Assembly: GCF_001642475.1 (NCBI RefSeq)
Contig: NW_019174021.1
Location: forward strand, 1-64,000
DNA: 64,000 bases
Reading direction: 5' to 3'
Source of the DNA: Fonsecaea monophora
Lineage: Eukaryota > Ascomycota > Eurotiomycetes > Chaetothyriales > Herpotrichiellaceae
Positions 57,208 to 64,000 of this stretch are shown here, piece after piece (the first letter of the stretch is position 1; every line of letters begins with the position of its first letter). The translations under genes and the position numbers were made by a program. The notes under the pieces are model-generated. The model worked only from the letters and a program-made list of their open reading frames with translations, ran no database searches and was not told the DNA's origin.

Positions 57208-58889
57208 TCACTTTTTCTCGACCTCTACGCTCTCAACCTGCGCGGCATTGCTGCCCAAATCTTTCTCTCCGAGCCCGTTTTCGAAGCGTGATTCGTCCAG
57301 CTCACCCTGGAATACAACCACCTCCTCAACATCGCCGAAAAGGGCAGCAATCTCCTCCAAGGGCTTCTTCAATGTGTTGGGGAAGTACAGCAGAACGGCC
57401 ACACCTCCGATGAATGCCTGAAGAATGAAAAAGATATAGTACTTCCAGCCAATGTTGGCAAATGCCGCAGGGGCGGCTGAACTCCACACAATGTTGGAAA
57501 GATTCTGGGCAGCGATACCGATAGCAAATCCTTGGACACGCACTTGCGAGGGCCAGATTTCTCCAATGTAGAAGAACATGGGACCGTCCAGGCAGACCAC
57601 ATAGAAGAAGACGTAGAGGTATGTCATGGCCACGCCTCCGGCCAGGCCAGAAGAGTTGGTGGTCCCCAGATAAGTCGCCTGCAGAGCTGCCTCGACGATC
57701 AAGGTGCACATGCAGAGGAAGAATCCGCTTGCCAAAAGCCAAGTTCGGCTTACTCTGTCCACGAAGGTCATGGAAAGCAAGGGAGCAAGCATGACAATGG
57801 TGACCCAGCCGCCCAGGAAGAGAAGAGTGTCGAGTTCGTTGTAACCAAGAGCAGAATAGATGGCAGTGCCATAGTCTAGAACAAAAGACATCAGTCGTCC
57901 GTATTCAAAAGGGAACGGTGCTTCAAATTGACTTACTGTTGATGACGAGGACCCCAGAGCCCACCATGCACCATGTCAGGCAGATGGTGATAAAACCTCG
58001 CTTCCTCATGGTCGGGTGCTTGAAGATCTGAACATATGTCATTTTGTGCCCATTGTCCCATTCAATTTGCTTCCGAATCTGGTAAAACTCCATCTCAGCG
58101 AAGTGATCCGACTGGGATGCACTGGAGTGCAGCGTTTTCAAGATAGACAATGCCTCCTCGTGTCGGTCTTTGGCGATCAGGTATCGGGGCGACTCAGGAA
58201 GCCAATACATGGCACCGAGCAGGAGGCTGGGAAAGAGCATCTGTAGCCCGGTGATGCCGCGCCATTGACTATCGCCCGTCACAAAGTAGAAACCGACCCC
58301 GCCAAAAGAAGCAATGACATAGCCAACCCCGATGTTGACCGCGATAATGTTCCCAAGAACACCGCGGTGAGAAGGTGGTGTGATCTCAGTAACCCACGTC
58401 GGGATGGTGCAAAGAAATTGATATGCTCTGCATGACAGACGTTAGTCATGGATAAGACGGAGCTGTAGCTTGGACCAGAACTCACGCCCAACCGCAGAAG
58501 AAACGGAATGCAATGTACAAGCCCATGCTGTTCGCCCCCGTGCAAACTGCAGAGGCGACGATCATGATAATCGATGCGACCGAAGCAGACACCTTCCGAC
58601 CATAGCGGTCCGCAAGCAAGGCGTGCGTAAAGGCTCCGAACACGCCCCCGACGAAGAAAACAGCCAGGACAGCCGCAACGAGATCATTTGCATTCTTGGC
58701 CGTATCCAGGCCCATGGCATGCAAAAACGACGGCTGTCCAAGGGTTGAACCAATAACGGAATTGGAGAAGCCAAAGCTGGCAGAACCGAAGCAGATGAAG
58801 ACGACGATGAATACCAACTTGGTTCCAAAGTGGCGACGTCCATGTTCGAGGTTGGCGACACCATGGTCTCCGTGGTCAGGGGCAGCCAT
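57208..58889 (-). CDS. MFS sugar-type transporter
   Basis: A 520-residue, 12-helix transporter of the sugar porter family. Introns are 57,876-57,936 and 58,428-58,485. The start MAAPDHGDHGVANLEHG is preferred to one 22 codons upstream. The sugar-porter marks are DRYGRK (loop 2-3), PSHRGVLGN, PESPRYLIAK (after TM6) and the loop 8-9 DRVSR. Relatives are often called lactose permease or hexose transporter, yet the family also moves quinate, glycerol and other polyols. It is a tail gene of the region, and its relation to the catabolic cluster is uncertain. Confidence 0.88.
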
Positions 58890-59963
58890 GGTGCAGATCG
58901 CAGCTGTAAGGAGTATTTGACGCAAACTGTGTGTTGTCAAGGAGAAGTTGAACAAAGTACCAACTCAGGGGCAATTGTTCGAAAGGAAGACAGCACAGGA
59001 CAGGGCAGGACAGGGCGGGACAGGGGGCAGATGTACCAGAGAAGGATGTTTTTATAGCTTGTACCCATATATCTCAGTGTGATAACAAGATGCTGGAGCA
59101 CTTTCGGCGAACCCCTGAAGGATTTTGTTGGTCTTGCATTATTCCCCGGCCGACGTTCCCCAGAGAGTTCCCCATGGCTCCCCCAGAGATGACACAACCA
59201 CGTTTCTGGCGATCACCGGGTTGATTTCTTGGATATTGTGGGTATTGAACATTCCCGGTAGCCGCCGAGCAATAAGCTTCCAGGCCGGAGACCAATGCTT
59301 TGCAAGAGTTTCACCCAGTCACCCCTGGGGTAGGCTTCCTCACGGCGATGGCCGGAGTACAAGAGTTACCAGTTCATGCGATTCTCCCTCACGTGAACAG
59401 TACTTTCCAGTGGACGGGCTATGCTTGTTCAATATCTCTGATACACTCTGCTGCTGATGATGATTGAGTCTCCACTTTGGAGGGTGGAAGAAAGGTCCAA
59501 ACGCGTCTTTGCTCTCTTTGCCATGGCCTCTCGAGATCTTGTTCCATCATAGCTTATTTGATCGACTCAGCATCTCAAGGCTAGCGTCAACGACCCTGAT
59601 GTTGTCGACGAGAACCCAGTGACTGACTCGGTCGACGCATACATTGGTAGCGGGCACTGACACCACTGCCTTCAATTTTCGTTTGATTCTGCAGGAGCCG
59701 TTCCCAAAGCTCTTCAGTTACTGATACATTCAGCATGCCGTCCTGAGATACTTTATTTTCATTCACAAATGTAGCTAGCCCCGGTACAGAGCTGCCCAAA
59801 CCCGCAGAAGGTACGAGGTGATTATTGATCTGCACAATGTTGGTACTCATTCCGCCAATCATGATTCTTCAAATGCGGCGAGATGAACGCCTCTCGGCAA
59901 CTCGCCAGCAGTATCTCCTATCACGATTGTGCCATTTCCCCCCGCGAGCACGTCATTCTCAGA
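58890..59963. other. Gene-poor stretch between MFS and flavin monooxygenase genes
   Basis: 1,074 bp. A GGACAGGGCAGGACAGGGCGGGACAGGG micro-repeat lies at about 58,997-59,027. A minus-strand frame at 59,587-59,862 (91 codons, with VPGLATFVNENKVSQDG) is open but matches no family I know. It may be a gene relic and I do not call it. Confidence 0.4.
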
Positions 59964-61325
59964 TCAGGCAAAGAAACGATTCTTTGGCCGCGGAAGACCA
60001 AGATGCTCCCGCAGCGTGGTCCCTTCATAGTCCTTTCGAAAGATGCCACGCCGCTGCAACTCTGGCACCAGCCGTTGAGTCACGTCGTCCAGACCTTGGG
60101 GTAAAAATGGCAGTACAACTGTAAAGCCGTCACACGCCTCTTCGTTCAACCACTGTTGCATGCCGTCTGCAATGCTCTCAGGCGTTCCAACAAATGCAAG
60201 TCCTGAATATCCTCCATATCGCTGTGCGAGCTGGCGCACGGTCAACCCTTCCTCCTCGGCGACTCTCAAGACTCCCGCACGGCTAGTCTTGCTCGCATTG
60301 GTCTCGGGTATGTCAGTTGGGAGTGGCCCGTCCGGGTCGAATTTGGATGCATCTGTGCCAAGTGCAATGGACAATGAAGCAATGGCACTGTCGTAATGTA
60401 CCAAGCTGTCGAGTTTGAGTCGCTTCTCCTGTGCATCCTGGAAGCTGTCGCCTACCACAATGAAGGCGGCAGGCAGGATCTTGATATGATCGCGACTGCG
60501 GCCGGCAGCAACGGCACGCCCTTTGATATCCGCATATAGTGCTTTCGCAGATTCAATGTCCTTTGGGGAGCAGAAGACCGCTTCGGCGGTTTCCCCAGCA
60601 AGCTGTTTTCCAGGCTCGGATTGACCGGCCTGCACAATGACAGGCCAGCCTTGAACGGGTCGTGCAATGTTGAGGGGCCCCCTGACTTTCAGTTCGTCTC
60701 CTACGTGGTTCAAGACGTGAATCTTGTCTGGGTCGACATATGTGCCGGACTCGACATCGCGCACGAATGCATCATCTGCAAAGCTATCCCATAGACCGGT
60801 GACAACATCGTAGAATTCACGTGCACGCTTGTAACGATCTGAGTGATCCATGTGCTCATCACGCCCGAAGTTTTTGGCGGATTCTGGGTTTCCAGTGGTA
60901 ACAATATTCCACGCGGCCCGACCGTTGCTGATATGGTCAAGAGACGCGAAGCGACGTGCAATGTGATACGGCTCGTCATATGTCGTTGATGCTGTTGCTG
61001 CTAGTCCGATCTTGGCTGTGACTTGAGAGAGAGCCGAGAGAAGAGTAAATGGCTCGAATGATGTAACGGTGTGGCTTCGCTTCAGGGCTTCGATTGGCAT
61101 GTTCAGCACGGCGAGGTGGTCGGCCATGAAGAAGGCGTCGAACTTGGCATCTTCCAGTTTCTTGATAAAGGATTTGAGGTGTGTAAGGTTGAAGTTGGCG
61201 TCCGGGTATGCTCCAGGATATCGCCATGCACCAGTGTGAAGGGAAACAGGACGCATGAAAGCTGTCAGATGGAGTTGGGGAGGCACGTCCTTGCCCCGGA
61301 CAGCAATGTTGTCATGATCAGCCAT
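59964..61325 (-). CDS. Flavin-dependent monooxygenase, NtaA/SnaA/DszA (luciferase-like) family
   Basis: A 453-residue intronless enzyme of the bacterial-luciferase-like fold that uses reduced FMN supplied by a separate reductase. Family marks are AWRYPGAYPDANFNLTHLKS near the start, FDAFFMADHLAV, FEPFTLLSALSQVTAKIGLAATASTTYDEPYH, ISNGRAAWNIVTTGN and WPVIVQAGQSEPGKQLA. Members cleave C-N or C-S bonds or oxidise ketones. The absence of introns and the family's bacterial abundance raise the possibility of transfer from bacteria, but many ascomycetes have such genes. It is divergent from the enoyl-CoA hydratase. Substrate unknown; no flavin reductase is nearby. Confidence 0.9.
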   Translation of the reverse strand: MADHDNIAVRGKDVPPQLHLTAFMRPVSLHTGAWRYPGAYPDANFNLTHLKSFIKKLEDAKFDAFFMADHLAVLNMPIEALKRSHTVTSFEPFTLLSALSQVTAKIGLAATASTTYDEPYHIARRFASLDHISNGRAAWNIVTTGNPESAKNFGRDEHMDHSDRYKRAREFYDVVTGLWDSFADDAFVRDVESGTYVDPDKIHVLNHVGDELKVRGPLNIARPVQGWPVIVQAGQSEPGKQLAGETAEAVFCSPKDIESAKALYADIKGRAVAAGRSRDHIKILPAAFIVVGDSFQDAQEKRLKLDSLVHYDSAIASLSIALGTDASKFDPDGPLPTDIPETNASKTSRAGVLRVAEEEGLTVRQLAQRYGGYSGLAFVGTPESIADGMQQWLNEEACDGFTVVLPFLPQGLDDVTQRLVPELQRRGIFRKDYEGTTLREHLGLPRPKNRFFA

Positions 61326-62222
61326 TTTCTCGAGGTTTTTCAGTATTAGTAGTCAATGATTGCTTGTCATGTATCATGTATGTTATATGTATTCAAACAA
61401 AGAGGATCGCTGAGTCGCTGACAAATGCGGAGGTCGTCGCAATCACGACATTGTTGTACGAAAGACCTCAGGACTCGAGGTCCAATTAGAGTCCTAGAGA
61501 CACGATTAGTATTATCAAGGAGACGACGGTTTTCTGACCACATGCTAGACAACTACCTATATCGGGATCTACTATCCCGGAGTCCATCCTTAGCCCATTA
61601 TGTCTAGATGAGGTTTGATATTTCCACCCTATTCTCTCCTATTTTGCCAACAGTGGAGAGCGTTGGAGGGGCAGAACTCGAACAAATACGAAGCATTTTT
61701 GGGCCCCAAGCTTGGGGTTTTCCCGAAAACTACCAAGCCTCTAGAAGGAGAAATTGGTAGTCTGACAGAAAGTAGACCGCCTTCTCGGAATCTAGGTCGT
61801 CACCTAACAGCGAATGAGGCGGGCGCCAGATCAAGGGGTGCTTTTATACCTAATGATCGTTGTCTTTAAGTTACTAGTGAATCACTACTATTTCTCGTCA
61901 GACTGTTTCACTTATTGTTTTGACATCGGCTCGCTAGCTTGCCAGGCACATCTAATCAAGAGATCAGCATTTGACCCCAGGTTTGTATACCTCGGCAATA
62001 TACAAACCCTCTTGTGCCTCCCTAATTCTTCTCCTACTTCTACTTACCAAGGACCCCTTCTTTTCCTTCTTCCTGATCAATAAAGACGACCAAATCCCAA
62101 GCGAAGCATTTCACTATCACAGATATTTTGGGCTTCCTGCTAAATCTTCTCTGGTATCTCCTGTCCTGTCACCATAAACCACCCGCGACAGTCTGGGTTC
62201 CAACACCCTCCATACCTCCAGG
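61326..62222. promoter_or_regulatory. Divergent intergenic region, flavin monooxygenase and enoyl-CoA hydratase
   Basis: 897 bp with no recognisable gene. CCTCGG lies at 61,990-61,995, about 230 bp before the hydratase ATG. Two CT-rich segments (about 62,010-62,080) precede the gene, as is common in fungal promoters. Confidence 0.4.
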
Positions 62223-63053
62223 ATGTCATTTGCTCGCTCCCCACCCGCGACAAAATTCGCGAAGCTCTCCTTTCCCGCCCCGAGGGTGGTTCTTATCACC
62301 ATGTCTCGACCTGAAAAGCTAAACTGCACCACTGCGGCTGATGTCGTTGAAATGACCCATGTCTTCCGCTGGTTTGACGAGGAGCCTTCACTGTCGGTGG
62401 CCGTACTTACTGGAGCTGGCAAAAAGGCATTTTCGACTGGCGCTGATCTGAAGGAATGGCAAAGAAAGGCATCTGCTGCAGCTGGAAAGCCCGGTGCGGG
62501 CCCTGGCGATGTTCCTGGGGCTATCCCACTGTCCAACCGTCTTGGAAAGAAACCGGTGATTGCTGCCGTCAACGGCATGGCGTTGGGAGGTGGCTGCGAG
62601 ACCGTCATGAACTGCGACCTGGTGGTTGCCGCAGATACGGCCGTGTTTGGCTTGGTCGAGGTGAAGCGAGGCGTGGCAGCGTACGCTGGTGTTCTTCCTC
62701 GGCTGATCCGGACTGTAGGCTTGCAGAGAGCCAGCGAAATGGCTTTGACAGGAAATTACTTCTCTGCTCAGAAAGCCATGGAGTGGGGTTTCGTCAACAA
62801 GGTGGTTCCGCAACACGAAGTCATTGACGAGGCACTACAATATGCAAAGGTCATTGCAGAGAACAGTCCTGATTCGATCATCTGCACAAGAGCCGGCTTG
62901 AGGCAGGGATGGGAGACTGCAAGTGTCGTGGAAGCGACTGCGATCACTGGAAGAAAGGAATGGGCAGAACTCCAAAAAGGGGAGAACATTCAAGAGGGCT
63001 TGAAGGCGTTCAAGGAGAAAAGAGCCCCTGTTTGGGTGCCATCAAAGTTGTAG
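62223..63053 (+). CDS. Enoyl-CoA hydratase/isomerase, peroxisomal (SKL)
   Basis: A 276-residue intronless crotonase that hydrates or isomerises enoyl-CoA. Both hydratase Glu are present, in GGGCETVMNCD (about residue 126) and GLVEVKRGV (about 146). The oxyanion-hole segment is FSTGADLKEW. The C-terminus is VPSKL, a peroxisomal type 1 signal. It supplies the canonical hydratase step that the LiuC-like domain of the fusion gene, which lacks the first Glu, would not. It differs in compartment from the fusion protein. Confidence 0.9.
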   Translation: MSFARSPPATKFAKLSFPAPRVVLITMSRPEKLNCTTAADVVEMTHVFRWFDEEPSLSVAVLTGAGKKAFSTGADLKEWQRKASAAAGKPGAGPGDVPGAIPLSNRLGKKPVIAAVNGMALGGGCETVMNCDLVVAADTAVFGLVEVKRGVAAYAGVLPRLIRTVGLQRASEMALTGNYFSAQKAMEWGFVNKVVPQHEVIDEALQYAKVIAENSPDSIICTRAGLRQGWETASVVEATAITGRKEWAELQKGENIQEGLKAFKEKRAPVWVPSKL

Positions 63054-63095
63054 TGTCTTATAAACATGAGGATCCAACATTGATGGGCTCTAGCA

Positions 63096-64000
63096 TTATG
63101 ACGGGCAACCGCTCTCGTATTTCCCAGCAGCAGCCTCTCTAGACCATTTGGCTTGGTCAACCCACATCGATTGACTTTCTTTCAGCTTTCCATCTGCCCA
63201 AGCTTGCATAGCGACGCCTTGTAATGCTCTCCCGAAAGAGAAGGTCAAGGCCCAAAGCGCCGCCGGTGGGTTCGATTGTTTCCTTTTGTTGATGGCGTTA
63301 AGGAACGAGATCGAATCAGAATCGCTGAGTCCACCAGACAGGAAGACAATGGTTGGTACAGGTTGAGGCACAGTCTTGCTGAGAACATGCACTGCAGCCT
63401 CCGCAACCTGCTCGGGACTTGCTTTTTGTCCAGACATGTCGCCAGGGACAACCATCGAAGCCTTCAGCACCAGCCCAGCAAAGTCGACCGCAAAGACAGC
63501 CGCTCAAATAACGCCAAGTAGGAGGCAATGTTAGCCTCCATCAAATTCTCCAAGGGTTGGTCATGTGTCATTAACACTTCAAGTTCAACGACTGAGACAA
63601 GGCCAGCCTGTTGCGAGATGGCAGCATACCACGCCAGCTCCTCTGCATTGTCCATAATCGCAAGATGTGACGGCGTCCGTGACGAGACAATATAGGTACA
63701 ACGCCACTTACTGAAGCGAGCACCTCGCTCGTAGTATTGTTTGCATCTTTCGAGCAGACCATACAATCCCTCGGTTGTTGTTTCCTCTGGCACCGTCCGT
63801 GGAAGAGTCACGGTGCCCTTGTCGACCTTTATACCCAGGGTTTGGTCTCCCGTTCCTTGATGATGCTGACAAATGATTTTCCCTTATACTGGGAATTCAG
63901 CTGGGCGTCATGTTTTATGAGGGTTTCTTCGAAGGTGATATACCAGAAATGTACTTCTCAAACGGGCCTTCGGCTGTGAACATGACATCTCGCCACTCAC
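63096..64000 (-). pseudogene. Class I fructose-bisphosphate aldolase, frameshifted and cut by window edge
   Basis: Pieces of a class I (Schiff-base) aldolase are read on the minus strand: PFEKYISGITFEETL, LGIKVDKGTVTLP, ETTTEGLYGLLERCKQYYERGARFSKWR, LVLKASMVVPGD (with the Schiff-base Lys), FLSGGLSD and ALTFSFGRALQ. They lie in different frames. One shift occurs between KERETKP and LGIKVDKG (about 63,830) and another between RSTLL and the Lys segment (about 63,465). I found no plausible intron at either place. The 5' end lies beyond 64,000. Fungi normally rely on class II aldolase, so this gene is atypical. Sequencing errors could mimic the shifts. Confidence 0.7.

Noticed and set aside
59587..59862. 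91-codon minus-strand frame downstream of the flavin monooxygenase
   Set aside because: No known family, no start context and a low-complexity tail; kept only as a possible relic.
1..64000. tRNA and rRNA genes
   Set aside because: I looked for cloverleaf-like and rRNA-like stretches by eye and saw none convincing; tRNAscan-SE would be decisive.

Overview
The window comes from a filamentous ascomycete (Pezizomycotina-type fungus). Evidence: genes are broken by short introns (about 47-95 bp) with GTRNGT donors, CTNAC-like branch sites and YAG acceptors; there are two Zn2Cys6 regulators, fungal MFS families and a mitochondrial carrier; and the repeats carry the CpA-to-TpA signature of repeat-induced point mutation (RIP). 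Genus cannot be told from the sequence. Intron coordinates below were worked out by hand; for the models called intact, the spliced length is a multiple of three.

Region 1 (1 to about 15,780) is a RIP-destroyed repeat island with no live gene. It holds minisatellite-like arrays (4,486-6,490), a solo LTR inserted in one array (5,431-5,758, 5-bp target duplication CATGC), and a complete but dead Ty3/gypsy retrotransposon on the minus strand (6,793-14,453; two 414-bp LTRs, duplication AAAAG, polypurine tract, Gag zinc knuckle and RT remains). Fragments of further LTR elements lie at both edges.

Region 2 (15,905-23,445) has a TRI12-type MFS transporter with ten introns, a broken DHA1-type MFS gene, and a CTF1/FarA-like Zn2Cys6 regulator.

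Region 3 (23,706-56,687) looks like a catabolic gene cluster: aldehyde and alcohol dehydrogenase, a RIP-killed Baeyer-Villiger monooxygenase (BVMO), a fusion of HMG-CoA lyase to a LiuC-like hydratase, a class III CoA-transferase, an enoyl-reductase-like MDR, acyl-CoA dehydrogenase, mitochondrial carrier, an intact BVMO, a Dal5-type importer, a second Zn2Cys6 regulator, an AtuA-like (acyclic terpene utilisation) protein, four SDRs and acetoacetyl-CoA synthetase. Read together: alcohol/ketone oxidation and ring opening, activation to a CoA ester, dehydrogenation, hydration to an HMG-CoA-type intermediate, lyase cleavage to acetoacetate plus acetyl-CoA, then reactivation of acetoacetate. That is the logic of leucine/isoprenoid (Liu/Atu) catabolism joined to a BVMO. 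The biotin-dependent carboxylase such a route needs is not in the window. No PKS, NRPS or terpene synthase is present. An 8-bp motif, TCGGCCCG, recurs in the promoters.

Region 4 (57,208-64,000) has a sugar-type MFS transporter, a DszA/NtaA-type flavin monooxygenase, an enoyl-CoA hydratase ending in SKL, and a frameshifted class I fructose-bisphosphate aldolase cut by the window edge.
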